From IMG/VR virus record IMGVR_UViG_3300020162_002660, positions 1 through 42,553 of that record: a DNA stretch of 42,553 nt; one strand, 5' to 3'. The stretch's first letter is position 1, and every line of letters begins with the position of its first letter. Below are positions 24,066-32,231 of this stretch, one piece after another. Origin of the DNA: a virus. The notes below the pieces were generated by a model. It had not been told where the DNA came from. It ran no database searches and saw nothing but the letters and a program-made list of their open reading frames with translations. The translations under genes and the position numbers were made by a program.

Positions 24066-24237
24066 TTATCTCTACCTCTACGTTTTTATCTTTGAACTCT
24101 GCCAATTTGGCATCAACAAAGTCTGATGGGTTATAAAGACTAACATGGTTTTTACCAATAGTTTTTTCAATACCAAAATTATCTTTAGCTTCGAATACTC
24201 TACCCTGATATTTGTTTGTGTTGTTAGATGAAGTCAT
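24037..24237 (-). CDS. small hypothetical protein
   Basis: A 66-residue protein, beta-rich, with the pattern KYQGRVFEAKDNFG and a C-terminal strand VEVEITIKIVEI. No family recognised. A TATAAATA-like box lies upstream on the minus strand (about 24250-24260). It is divergent from the cyclase gene. Confidence 0.55.
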   Translation of the reverse strand: MTSSNNTNKYQGRVFEAKDNFGIEKTIGKNHVSLYNPSDFVDAKLAEFKDKNVEVEITIKIVEIPS

Positions 24238-24289
24238 ATTTTCTATTATTTATACTGCTAATATAATAACTTTTTATCATATACACAAA

Positions 24290-24299
24290 TTTATATATA
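24290..24299 (+). promoter_or_regulatory. leaderless-type late promoter box (4-nt spacing)
   Basis: TTTATATATA, then GAAT, then the ATG of the cyclase gene at 24304. Confidence 0.6.
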
Positions 24300-24303
24300 G
24301 AAT

Positions 24304-24960
24304 ATGAAAATAATAAACAAATTCAATATTTTTGAAGCAATCAATAATAATGATAGTTCTACAAAAAGATCTAATAGACTTCTTACTGATGCACAAAGAA
24401 ATTATGAAGAAAATCAAAGTGAGGATAATAGTGGTCCGTCACCTGCAATGCTTTTTACAGATGTTGTTGGATCTTCCAAAATGTGGTCTGATGATCCAAA
24501 GACTATGGATACACAATTAGATAAACATTTTAAATTAATGGATGGACTTGCTCGTAAAAGAGGTGGATTTGTTGTTAAAACAATTGGTGATGCATTCATG
24601 ATTTATTTCCCAAAAAGTAAAAATTCACTTGAAAATGCAGTAGAATTTGCAGTAGAAGTAACTAAACAAGAAGAACTTCCTCTTAGAATAGGAATATGTT
24701 CTGGTAAGATGACTGCTAAAAAATGTAGAATACAAAATGTAGAACTTTTAGACTTTTTTGGTGATGTTGTAAATACTGCCTCAAGAATGGAGTCTAAAGT
24801 CTCTGAAGAGGGTGGGATTGCATTTACATCGGTAGATGATATTAGCGAACAGGTTAAATCTTTATCTAAAAAATATAGATTAAGTAAAATAAGTGGTTCT
24901 GGAATTCCTGATTTAAAAGGTGTTAAGATTGAATATGCTTATAGATTAAAAGTAACTTAA
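24304..24960 (+). CDS. class III nucleotidyl cyclase with capsid-targeting-like leader
   Basis: A 218-residue protein with a single class III adenylyl/guanylyl cyclase domain from about residue 48. Metal-binding Asp53 is in LFTDVVGSS and Asp96 in VKTIGDAF. Lys92 and Asp150 are in the positions that select adenine. Asn157 and Arg161, in FFGDVVNTASRME, are the transition-state residues. All key residues are present, so it is likely active, and more likely on ATP than GTP. There is no sensor or membrane domain. The N-terminus MKIINKFNIFEAINN resembles the capsid-targeting leader, with an IFE site at 9-11. It has its own promoter box. Effects on host cyclic nucleotide signalling or on nucleotide-based defence are possible. 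Confidence 0.88.
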   Translation: MKIINKFNIFEAINNNDSSTKRSNRLLTDAQRNYEENQSEDNSGPSPAMLFTDVVGSSKMWSDDPKTMDTQLDKHFKLMDGLARKRGGFVVKTIGDAFMIYFPKSKNSLENAVEFAVEVTKQEELPLRIGICSGKMTAKKCRIQNVELLDFFGDVVNTASRMESKVSEEGGIAFTSVDDISEQVKSLSKKYRLSKISGSGIPDLKGVKIEYAYRLKVT

Positions 24961-25000
24961 AAAGTTACTCAATATAGTTTATATTCAATTAAACTTTTGT

Positions 25001-25008
25001 TATATTTG
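25001..25008 (+). promoter_or_regulatory. possible Bacteroidota sigma-A -7 element
   Basis: TATATTTG matches TAnnTTTG and lies 32 nt before the ATG at 25041. A -33 TTTG is not clear at the right distance, so this is tentative. Confidence 0.4.
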
Positions 25009-25040
25009 TTTATAGAATCTATAAGTTATTTTTAAATGTT

Positions 25041-25343
25041 ATGAACAAAGTTATTTTACAGATTTGGGAAGAAGCAGGAAGAGGTTATGGAACTAGACCT
25101 GATGGATGTTCAATGCACATTGATTTAAAAGAAAGAGAAAACTATATTCAGTCTATTTACAATAGTAGAGATTCTGATACATCTATACCAGATGAATATG
25201 ATAGGATTGTTGGAGAAGGTATTGAAGCCTTTATAGAAGATGGTCTCTTTGAAATTGTACAAAGAGATAAATCTATTCGACTAACACAATATCAGATGAA
25301 TAATCTTATGGGTATGGAAGAAATTACAGTAAATGATATATGA
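25041..25343 (+). CDS. hypothetical protein
   Basis: A 100-residue acidic protein, MNKVILQIWEEAGRGYGTRPDG at its start (cited in part), with an Asp/Glu-rich middle and a helical C-terminus. No family recognised. The last bases overlap the next start as ATGA, so the membrane protein downstream is translationally coupled. A possible host-type promoter upstream suggests early or middle expression. Confidence 0.6.
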   Translation: MNKVILQIWEEAGRGYGTRPDGCSMHIDLKERENYIQSIYNSRDSDTSIPDEYDRIVGEGIEAFIEDGLFEIVQRDKSIRLTQYQMNNLMGMEEITVNDI

Positions 25344-25684
25344 TTACAGGATTTTATTTGATGCTATTTGCATTTATTTTTTCGGAAATTTACCATTTTT
25401 TTAATAAAAAAAGACTCGATTTAATTTTTAAAAATAAAAATATTGAAACAATTAAAAAGATTGATATTCTTTTTTACATAACAAAATTGTTATCAATATT
25501 TTGGCCAATTGTAGGTCTTTTTTCGGGTTTAAATAATCTTTTCTTATTTATTATATTTATAAATATTTTAAAATTTGTTATTTATCATATAAATGATAAT
25601 CTATATAAAAAATATATTAATATTCTACCCTGGATAAATGTGTTGGTTTATTTAACAATTCTTTTTTATAAGTTTATACACTAA
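25340..25684 (+). CDS. small membrane protein
   Basis: A 114-residue protein with three or four hydrophobic segments, at about residues 1-16, 50-68, 70-82 and 95-112, separated by Lys-rich loops. No family recognised. It overlaps the preceding gene by 4 nt. It could be an inner-membrane protein acting in superinfection exclusion or as a holin, but there is no direct evidence. Its 3' end overlaps the convergent gp4 gene by 11 nt. Confidence 0.6.
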   Translation: MITGFYLMLFAFIFSEIYHFFNKKRLDLIFKNKNIETIKKIDILFYITKLLSIFWPIVGLFSGLNNLFLFIIFINILKFVIYHINDNLYKKYINILPWINVLVYLTILFYKFIH

Positions 25685-26201
25685 AACTTTTTAAATTTTC
25701 TTCTGTTATTATAATAAATGAAAATCCTTTTTTATTACACCAATTTATCATAGTTTCCCATTTTTGTTTATTTTTGTAAGCCATTTTTAAGTCATATTCA
25801 AAACTTTTAAGTTTTTTCATTCCTTTTTCAGGTACTTCTAATTTTCCTTCAGTTAATGCTATAACCATTTTATATTCTTTCATAGGTTTTACTTCAACAA
25901 CAACTTCTTTTAAAACACCATCTGCACCTCTCATTCTATAAAAGAAATCTGGGTAGTATCTATGTGCCTTTATTCTTGAATCACCATTTTCAAAGTGTGT
26001 CATTTGATAAGGAATTTCTAAACATTCTGCACCCCATTGAAATATTTCTTCTTTTAAATCTAACCATATCATTATTTTTTTCTCCCAAGAACTTCTGTAA
26101 TATACACCACCTTGTGAATTTAACTTCAATACTTTATCTTTATTTGTTGGTATAAAGTTTCCTCCATGGTATTTACTATTATTTGGTTTAGAGTTTATCA
26201 T
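25674..26201 (-). CDS. 4: head completion nuclease (T4 gp4-like)
   Basis: A 175-residue protein resembling T4 gp4 (150 residues). It has VYYRSSWEKKIMIWLD (T4: TYRSNWEKFFFEWLD), then QWGAECLEIPYQ, then RYYPDFFYRMR and VVVEVKPMKEY, which hold the D...E-x-K residues of a TnsA/restriction-type nuclease core. The final helix ends near the FIIITEENL segment, as in T4 (FRILTEDGL). gp4 acts late in head completion, probably trimming or protecting the packaged DNA end before tail joining. Confidence 0.85.
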   Translation of the reverse strand: MINSKPNNSKYHGGNFIPTNKDKVLKLNSQGGVYYRSSWEKKIMIWLDLKEEIFQWGAECLEIPYQMTHFENGDSRIKAHRYYPDFFYRMRGADGVLKEVVVEVKPMKEYKMVIALTEGKLEVPEKGMKKLKSFEYDLKMAYKNKQKWETMINWCNKKGFSFIIITEENLKSFSV

Positions 26202-26219
26202 GTTTTTACTTTCTTTTTA

Positions 26220-26231
26220 TTTATATATAAA
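26220..26231. promoter_or_regulatory. palindromic late box shared by two divergent genes
   Basis: TTTATATATAAA is a perfect palindrome placed 18 nt from the gp4 ATG (minus) and 17 nt from the ATG at 26249 (plus). It may serve as the -10 box for both directions. Confidence 0.45.
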
Positions 26232-26248
26232 ACAAAAAATCTTTCATT

Positions 26249-26947
26249 ATGAGTACTCCTTTAGTAGATCGTGTTAATTTAAATTTATTGGTTTATGGAA
26301 ATGGAATTGAAGAGAATTTTAGAAACAATTCTATGTTTTTTGCCGAAAAATATTCAAAGAGTGATAAAATGGTCACTGCTCAGGCGGTTCAGGATATACA
26401 AATCGGTGGATTTTACTTCTTTCACTATTTAGACGATTCTGATTGGATGAGATACTCGCCAGTTTTTGTTGTAGAGCAAAAGATAATCGGTAATAAAATT
26501 ATTTTAATGGCAGTAAATTTAAACTTTATTCCATTGGAAGTTAGAGTTATGATATTTGATCCCTATATTTTAGAAGAGTATTTTGAACAAGACACACTTT
26601 TAAAGGTTGATTATGAAGGTATGTATAATGAACTTATTGGTTATGGTTTTGAATACTCACTAATGGAATATAATGCAATACAAATAAAAAGAGTACATAA
26701 GATACACACTGAGATGCTTCCAAGATTTTTTTATGCACAACATCCAAACGCGGTATATGATCCAAAGAAATTGATGGAGATCTGGAATAAAAAAATCGAA
26801 ACCAGATCACAGAGAAATCAAGAAATGATGAAGTCTATGATAAGTGAATTTTATGAGATAAATAAAGATATATCAGAAAAGTATAAAGTTATGAAGGGTC
26901 ATATAAATCGTATTCAAAAAAATCTTAAAAAGTATGGCGGTAAATAA
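26249..26947 (+). CDS. probable virion or assembly protein, unknown
   Basis: A 232-residue protein. The middle has GGFYFFHYLDDSDWMRYSPVF and then a strand-rich LMAVNLNFIPLEVRVMIFD segment; the C-terminal 60 residues are a long basic helix. A pattern of an aromatic-rich strand followed by an N-L-x-x-IP-x-x-VR motif is familiar from T4-like virion proteins, but I cannot name it. It lies between head completion gp4 and the portal, so it is likely a structural or assembly gene. Confidence 0.6.
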   Translation: MSTPLVDRVNLNLLVYGNGIEENFRNNSMFFAEKYSKSDKMVTAQAVQDIQIGGFYFFHYLDDSDWMRYSPVFVVEQKIIGNKIILMAVNLNFIPLEVRVMIFDPYILEEYFEQDTLLKVDYEGMYNELIGYGFEYSLMEYNAIQIKRVHKIHTEMLPRFFYAQHPNAVYDPKKLMEIWNKKIETRSQRNQEMMKSMISEFYEINKDISEKYKVMKGHINRIQKNLKKYGGK

Positions 26948-26955
26948 AAATTAAC

Positions 26956-26963
26956 TATCTTTG
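26956..26963 (+). promoter_or_regulatory. possible Bacteroidota sigma-A -7 element
   Basis: TATCTTTG matches TAnnTTTG and lies 30 nt before the ATG at 26994. No good -33 TTTG is seen. Confidence 0.35.
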
Positions 26964-26993
26964 TATAGTAAATAATATTTAAAAATCTTCCAT

Positions 26994-27440
26994 ATGAATT
27001 ATTCAACTTATATTTCTGCTGCAGAGAAATTATCTTCCTTTGGTCAAAAACAAAAAGCATTAAATCTTATTGAACATGCTAATAATCAGGAAAGAAAAAA
27101 AATAAATGAATTAAAATTCAATATATTAGTTGGTGAGGTTAGACCATTCAAAGACGCCAAATTTCATTCCGCACAGATATTGAGGGGTGGTGACGCAAAT
27201 ACAATAATGTGTATCTTTCAATCTGGTGTAAATACACATATAATCAATGCAAAAATAAAACCAGGTGGTGAAATAAGATGGTCTGACGGGAATCTATTTT
27301 TAGATAGACAATCTGTTAAATCTTATGAAAGATTGATAGACTATTTAACTAATTATCAGAATGATGTTCAGAAATTATTAAATGAGATTGAAATTGGTAA
27401 AAAAGACTTAAAAGTTGTAAATCGTAGTTTTTATATTTAA
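26994..27440 (+). CDS. hypothetical protein
   Basis: A 148-residue protein. The N-terminal 40 residues are helical (YISAAEKLSSFGQKQKALNLI) and the rest is beta-rich with a Gly-containing middle (ILRGGDANTIMCIF). No motif recognised. It is followed by a strong terminator just before the portal gene. Confidence 0.6.
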   Translation: MNYSTYISAAEKLSSFGQKQKALNLIEHANNQERKKINELKFNILVGEVRPFKDAKFHSAQILRGGDANTIMCIFQSGVNTHIINAKIKPGGEIRWSDGNLFLDRQSVKSYERLIDYLTNYQNDVQKLLNEIEIGKKDLKVVNRSFYI

Positions 27441-27466
27441 AAATAATTAAAAAATATCTGACTAAG

Positions 27467-27492
27467 AGGGTAGTAAACACTACCCTTTTTTT
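27467..27492 (+). terminator. intrinsic terminator upstream of portal
   Basis: An AGGGTAGT/ACTACCCT hairpin with an AAAC loop, followed by a T run. Confidence 0.88.
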
Positions 27493-27520
27493 GTGTTCCA
27501 AAAAAAGAGACACATGATAT

Positions 27521-27531
27521 TTTATATATAC
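27521..27531 (+). promoter_or_regulatory. late-type promoter box for the portal gene
   Basis: TTTATATATAC followed by CTTAAAA. The true portal ATG is then at 27553, 21 nt downstream. Met codons further upstream would fall before or inside the promoter. Confidence 0.6.
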
Positions 27532-27552
27532 CTTAAAATTTTAACAATTTTA

Positions 27553-29277
27553 ATGGCATCGTATAACTATAATAATGAGAGAGAAGGACAGGGTATGGGA
27601 TTTGTGAATTCCGCGGTTGAAAATAAAGGACTTTTCAGTAGAATACTTAGAACTCTTTCAAACTACGGAATGAACTATGACGATATGATAATTCGAAACC
27701 AAGTAGGTATTGGTATAAACGAAGATCCATATGCAGCTAAAGGAAATTCTATGTATGATTTCTTCTCACAAAGAGCAGTTGCTTCTGTTTTAAGTAGAAA
27801 ATCTATTCCTTATTTAGATAAGGCTTATGCAGATAAAAGAAGAATTCTAAGAGAGTATTCTATAAAGGATGAAATCAGAGATATGGTTAGTGCTGTAGCA
27901 GATGAATGTATAGTTTATAACGATGATAGAGATTTTTGTTCACCTCGTGCAATTTCTAATGATTACTCTCAGGAGGTAAAAGATAAGTATCAGGAGTATT
28001 TTGAAAAAATTTATAGTAAATATGGATTTTCGGATAGTATCACCGCATGGAATATGATAAAAGATTTTCTTGTGGATGGTTATGTTGCAGTAGAGATTGT
28101 TTACGATGATAAAAAGAAGAATATTATTGCTTTTAATAGACTTAGACCAGAAACTCTTGTTCCTGCATATGAACCAAATGTTGGACATTTATGGATTCAG
28201 TTTCCTGAAGATCCACAATTAAGAAGAATATTTTTAGATTCACAAATTGTTTTTGTATCATATTCTACGCAAAATGATTATTCAGAAACTTCTTATGTTG
28301 AGGGACTTATAAAACCTTATAACCAATTAAAAATACTTGAACAAACAAGAATAATGTTTAACGTAATTAATGCAACAATATATCAAAAATTCACTATTCC
28401 TATTAAAGGTCTTTCTAGACAAAGGGCTGAAGAACAAATAGGTCAGCTAATACATGATTATTCTGAAGAGGTTGAATGGGATGATACATTAGGTACACTT
28501 ACTTTAAATGGTGCCAAACACTTACCTTATAATAAACAAATATGGTTCCCTGAAGGTGACGCGGGTACTCCTAATATGGAACTTGTTTCTCCACAAGGAC
28601 ATGATTTGAATGAAGAATCTATGTTAAAATGGTTTCATCAGGCATTAAAAAGAGCATCTAAAATTCCATTGACGAGATTTGAAGCAGAAGGTGGAGGTGG
28701 TAACTTAATATCAGATGCTGCAGAAATGACAAGAGATGAGATAAAGTTTCATAACTTTATAAGTAGATTGAGAGCAAATTTTAAAGAGATTATAGTTAAA
28801 CCACTTAAGCTACAAATGCTTATAGAATTTCCTGAGTTAAAAGAGGATGAGATTCTTATGAATCAAATGGATATAATCTTCTATACAAATCAAATATTTG
28901 AGGAATGGAAGAAAATAAACAATCTATCTAAAAAAGCAGAGGCACTTGGAACTCTTACTGCGGTAATGAATGGTGAAAAACCTTACTTCCATATTGAATG
29001 GTTAATGGATAATGTATTCAAACTTACACCAGAAGAAAAGGCAGAAAATCAAAAATATTGGGCAAAAGATGCCGCGGGTGCTGGTGGTGGTCCAGAAGGT
29101 GCCGGTGGTGTTGAAGGTGGTGCACCTGCACAGGGTGGTGAAATGGGTGGTGAAGTTCCTGCACAAGGTGGTGCACAAGCGGCCGGTGAAGTTCCTGCAC
29201 AAGGTGGTGGTCAGGCTGCACCAGAAGCTCCGGCAGCACAAGGTGGGGCTGAAGGAGGTGCTGAATTTGAATTTTAA
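27553..29277 (+). CDS. 20: portal protein (T4 gp20-like)
   Basis: A 574-residue portal. The start MASYNYNNEREGQG is chosen because of the promoter box upstream. The N-terminal third has the VADECIVYND segment common to this family; the middle has the WFPEGDAGTPNMELVSPQG motif and the long helix, AAEMTRDEIKFHNFISRLR (cited in part), as in gp20. T4 gp20 has 524 residues. The last 60 residues are a Gly/Ala/Gln/Glu-rich repeat tail. The portal forms the dodecameric ring at the packaging vertex, docks the terminase and later joins the neck. The next gene on the strand starts after the terminator at 29293. Confidence 0.92.
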   Translation: MASYNYNNEREGQGMGFVNSAVENKGLFSRILRTLSNYGMNYDDMIIRNQVGIGINEDPYAAKGNSMYDFFSQRAVASVLSRKSIPYLDKAYADKRRILREYSIKDEIRDMVSAVADECIVYNDDRDFCSPRAISNDYSQEVKDKYQEYFEKIYSKYGFSDSITAWNMIKDFLVDGYVAVEIVYDDKKKNIIAFNRLRPETLVPAYEPNVGHLWIQFPEDPQLRRIFLDSQIVFVSYSTQNDYSETSYVEGLIKPYNQLKILEQTRIMFNVINATIYQKFTIPIKGLSRQRAEEQIGQLIHDYSEEVEWDDTLGTLTLNGAKHLPYNKQIWFPEGDAGTPNMELVSPQGHDLNEESMLKWFHQALKRASKIPLTRFEAEGGGGNLISDAAEMTRDEIKFHNFISRLRANFKEIIVKPLKLQMLIEFPELKEDEILMNQMDIIFYTNQIFEEWKKINNLSKKAEALGTLTAVMNGEKPYFHIEWLMDNVFKLTPEEKAENQKYWAKDAAGAGGGPEGAGGVEGGAPAQGGEMGGEVPAQGGAQAAGEVPAQGGGQAAPEAPAAQGGAEGGAEFEF

Positions 29278-29292
29278 AAATTTATTATAAAT

Positions 29293-29323
29293 AAAAAAGT
29301 CACTCAAATGAGTGACTTTTTTT
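29293..29323. terminator. bidirectional intrinsic terminator
   Basis: An AAAAGTCACTC/GAGTGACTTTT hairpin lies between the convergent portal and minus-strand gene. Confidence 0.87.
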
Positions 29324-29783
29324 ATGCAGCGGTTTCATATGTGTCGACATAAAAATAGACTACTTTGTTGTCTATTATATGCGGTCTTAAATCAATATCC
29401 ATTGAATTTTCCATACGCTCTTTTACTACTTTACCCATAGGAGTTTCCAATAATCTACATCTTAGAGTTAGCTTTTCTACTTTGTTTTCTTTTAGAATGA
29501 AAGACATTCCTTTTATTACAAGAGTGCTTAGTTGTAAAGAAACTTCATTACCAAAATTTCCAAGTTGTGCAGTCAAAGATATCGATTCTATGTCAAATTG
29601 TATTCTTTTACCTGATTCTAAAATATTTGTTAGTCTAATATCTCTTTTGAATGAAGTCCATTCTTTATATCTAGATATCAAATCTTCGAATTGATCCAAA
29701 GTATTGTTTTGTAACAATACTTCGTAATCAAAATCTTCTATATTATCTTCGGTATTAGACCAATCTTTGAATAACTGTCCCAT
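29322..29783 (-). CDS. hypothetical protein coupled to RNase R
   Basis: A 153-residue protein. The first 50 residues are acidic and aromatic (LFKDWSNTEDN), and the remainder is strand-rich. No family recognised. Its ATG overlaps the RNase R stop (TAATG), so it is translated by coupling from that gene. The pairing could mean a linked role in RNA handling, or simple operon proximity. Confidence 0.6.
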   Translation of the reverse strand: MGQLFKDWSNTEDNIEDFDYEVLLQNNTLDQFEDLISRYKEWTSFKRDIRLTNILESGKRIQFDIESISLTAQLGNFGNEVSLQLSTLVIKGMSFILKENKVEKLTLRCRLLETPMGKVVKERMENSMDIDLRPHIIDNKVVYFYVDTYETAA

Positions 29784-31666
29784 TAGAACCTTAAAAAGTT
29801 TATTTGTTTTTTTTCTAAATCTACTGATTTTACAACAGCTTTGATAGGATCTCCTAATCGAATTTGATCTCCAAACTCATTATATGCTAAGTATTTATCA
29901 GTATCTGCAATCCATTTACCATTAAGAGTTTCCAATCTTATCAAACCTTCACATTTGTTTTCGGTAATTTCTACATAGATTCCTCTATCCATAACACCGG
30001 TTACTATTCCGTCAAATACTTGTCCTATTCTTTCTTGTAGATATTCTGCTTGTTTGTATTTAATAGAATCTCTTTGTGCCTTTGCTGCAATAAGTTCTCT
30101 ACTTGAACACCATTTTGCATTTTCTTCTATCTTTACAGGATTGCCTTGTTTACCATTAGTTAGTTTGTCAAATAATATTCTATGTGTTATTAAATCAGGA
30201 TATCTTCTAATTGGTGAAGTAAAGTGTGAATAGTGTGTAAATCCTAATCCATAGTGTCCTATGTTTTTGATTGTATACACTGCCTTTGACATACATCTCG
30301 TTACAAGTGTTTCAATCATATTTTCTTCCGGACTTCCTTTAATTTCTTTTAAAAGTTGATTTAGATTATTTTTTAAAATATCTCCCTCATCATCTAATTC
30401 TAGTCTATATCCAAAATTAGTACAAACACTTTGAAGTGCTGCTAATTTTTCACCATTTGGTTTATCATGTACTCTATATACATTATGCCACTGATCTTTT
30501 GCTAAAAGTTTTGCAACAGATTTGTTGGCCAAAAGCATATATTCTTCAATAAGTTTGTTTGCGTCTTTTTGTTCTTTGAAATAAACACCAATTGGTTTTT
30601 TATCATCTTCTGCTAATTTGAATTTAACTTCAATTCCACCCATTTCAATAGATCCGTTTTTTATTCTGGCCTTTCTTATTTTTTTAGCAAGAGTATCTAA
30701 CTGACGAATTTCTTTATGATAGTCACCATCCAATCCTTCGATTATCTCCTGTGCTTCTTCATATGCAAATCTTCTATCAGAGTGTATAACTGTTTTACCG
30801 TGCCATGTGTCTTTTATCTTACCATCTTTGTCTAATGTGAATATTGTTGAAAATGCCAATCTATCTACGTTTGGTTTAAGTGAACATATTCCATTTGAAA
30901 GTCTTTCTGGTAGCATTGGTACACATCTATCTACTAAATATACAGAAGTTGCTCTTTTAAATGCTTCTTTATCCAACTCGGTTCCAAATTTTACATAATG
31001 TGCAACATCTGCTATGTGAACACCTACTTGAATATTGTTTGGATCTCTCATATCTATTGATATCGCGTCATCAAAATCCTTTGCATCAACTGGATCAATA
31101 GTTATGGTAGTTACACCACGCATATCTTTTCTTGATTTAATCTCTTTTTCAGAAATTGTTTCTGGTACAAGTTCTGCTTCATTTAAAACTTCTTGCGGAA
31201 AATCTACTGGCAATCCATATTCATACATTATTGCATTCATCTCTGTATTGTTTTCCCCAACAAAACCTAATATTTTAGTTATTATTCCTCGTGGAGACTT
31301 TTTACCAAGATCCCAATCTAAAAACTCTACTAATACTTTTTGTCCATTTTCTACATCTGATTTACCTTTTATATAAAAGTCTACCACCATCTTAGGACTA
31401 TCCGGTATTACAAATACCGTATCATTTTTTACTTGTGCAGTACCTACAAACTCGGATTTGAATCTAGATGTTACTTCTAAAACTTTACCCTCTAACTTTT
31501 TTTGACCTTGGAATATTTCAACACGGGCAATATCTAAATGAAGTGCGTTTGCTGTTTTCTTTTTGTGTATAAAGACTTCCTTTCCTTCTATCTTTATGTT
31601 TGCATTTCCTGATGTTGAGAATTCTATCTGTGTTTCAAATATATCTCCTTCTTTAATTTTACTCAT
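29783..31666 (-). CDS. rnr: RNase R-like 3'-5' exoribonuclease
   Basis: A 627-residue RNase II/R-type enzyme. A start at MSKIKEGD (31666) is preferred over an in-frame Met 36 nt upstream, which would overlap the previous gene more. An N-terminal cold-shock/OB region comes first (about 1-150). The catalytic RNB domain follows with DPVDAKDFDDAIS (about 191-203, four acidic metal ligands), then VHIADVAHYV, then the HYSHFTSPIRRYPDL motif (about 470). A C-terminal S1 domain starts at about 550 (FDGIVTGVMDRGIYVEI). It lacks the long N-terminal helix-turn-helix of E. coli RNase R. RNase R is the nuclease that degrades nonstop mRNA with tmRNA. A phage copy is unusual. Confidence 0.9.
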   Translation of the reverse strand: MSKIKEGDIFETQIEFSTSGNANIKIEGKEVFIHKKKTANALHLDIARVEIFQGQKKLEGKVLEVTSRFKSEFVGTAQVKNDTVFVIPDSPKMVVDFYIKGKSDVENGQKVLVEFLDWDLGKKSPRGIITKILGFVGENNTEMNAIMYEYGLPVDFPQEVLNEAELVPETISEKEIKSRKDMRGVTTITIDPVDAKDFDDAISIDMRDPNNIQVGVHIADVAHYVKFGTELDKEAFKRATSVYLVDRCVPMLPERLSNGICSLKPNVDRLAFSTIFTLDKDGKIKDTWHGKTVIHSDRRFAYEEAQEIIEGLDGDYHKEIRQLDTLAKKIRKARIKNGSIEMGGIEVKFKLAEDDKKPIGVYFKEQKDANKLIEEYMLLANKSVAKLLAKDQWHNVYRVHDKPNGEKLAALQSVCTNFGYRLELDDEGDILKNNLNQLLKEIKGSPEENMIETLVTRCMSKAVYTIKNIGHYGLGFTHYSHFTSPIRRYPDLITHRILFDKLTNGKQGNPVKIEENAKWCSSRELIAAKAQRDSIKYKQAEYLQERIGQVFDGIVTGVMDRGIYVEITENKCEGLIRLETLNGKWIADTDKYLAYNEFGDQIRLGDPIKAVVKSVDLEKKQINFLRF

Positions 31667-32051
31667 TTGATTTGTTCTTTTTTGATATATTGTCAACTCC
31701 ATATTTTTCTACTAGAGTTTTTTTCATTTTTGACAATACTTTTTTATTTTGAATTGGGTAATCCACTCCAAAGTTTTTTCTAAGAGTTTCCTTTCTTTTT
31801 ACTTCAGAGCATTTTCTACAAGAATAATCTCCCCAATTTTTATTATCGTATTTTAGATAGTTTTTATAGATTACTTCTTTTTCCAAACCACAACCATCAC
31901 ACTTACATTTGATTTTATAATGTGATCCATTTGGTAGAAGCTCTACCGGTATAGTTATTGTTTCGCCTATTAAAATATCATATCCTAAGTCCTCATAGTA
32001 TTGATAATTGGACTCATTTATTTTAATTTCAATTTCTCTTGTAAGTATCAT
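31659..32051 (-). pseudogene. truncated homing-endonuclease-like protein
   Basis: A 130-residue frame. It opens with ESNYQYYEDLGYDILIG, then two CxxC pairs (CKCDGCG, CRKC), then a repeat of the NUMOD/DNA-binding type: LRKNFGVDYPIQNKKVLSKM followed by LVEKYGVDNISKKN. Free-standing homing endonucleases of this kind are usually much longer, with a nuclease domain after this block. Here the frame ends just 8 nt into the RNase R gene, so the catalytic half is missing. It may be a decayed element that entered between the scaffold and RNase R genes, or a smaller DNA-binding protein that is still made. Confidence 0.6.
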
Positions 32052-32071
32052 TATGTTATTCTATGTGATTG

Positions 32072-32085
32072 TAAAAAATCCACCT
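32072..32085 (+). repeat. short repeat TAAAAAATCCACCT, copy 1
   Basis: A 14-base sequence in the otherwise gene-free stretch before the protease gene. It recurs at 32151-32164 and, with two extra bases, at 34357-34372. Its role is unknown; it may be a regulatory or processing site. Confidence 0.5.
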
Positions 32086-32150
32086 ACCTATTCTATAAAA
32101 AAACATGATTTAGTTTAGTTTTTCAATTAATTTTTTTTTAACAAAGACTA

Positions 32151-32164
32151 TAAAAAATCCACCT
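32151..32164 (+). repeat. short repeat TAAAAAATCCACCT, copy 2
   Basis: The same 14 bases as at 32072, about 25 nt before the promoter box of the protease gene. Confidence 0.5.
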
Positions 32165-32187
32165 TTGAAATTTCTACGAATTCGTGG

Positions 32188-32198
32188 TTTATATATAC
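32188..32198 (+). promoter_or_regulatory. late-type promoter box for the protease-scaffold gene
   Basis: TTTATATATAC followed by TCTAATAAAA; 33 nt before the ATG at 32232. Confidence 0.6.
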
Positions 32199-32231
32199 TC
32201 TAATAAAATACAAAAAAAAACAAACTATTTC

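Noticed and set aside
27493-27552. Upstream Met for the portal (adds 20 residues)
   Set aside because: The late promoter box lies inside that extension, and the added residues are hydrophobic and unlike portal N-termini.
29002-29307. Antisense frame over the portal tail
   Set aside because: It arises from the Gly/Ala-rich repeat and gives a Cys/Thr/Phe-rich product without support.
31667-31702. Upstream Met for RNase R
   Set aside because: It would extend the overlap with the preceding gene, and RNase R sequence begins after MSKIKEGD.
32184-32231. Upstream start for the protease-scaffold gene
   Set aside because: The region holds the promoter box and an A-rich leader. MKPVLIVENS at 32232 is a better start.
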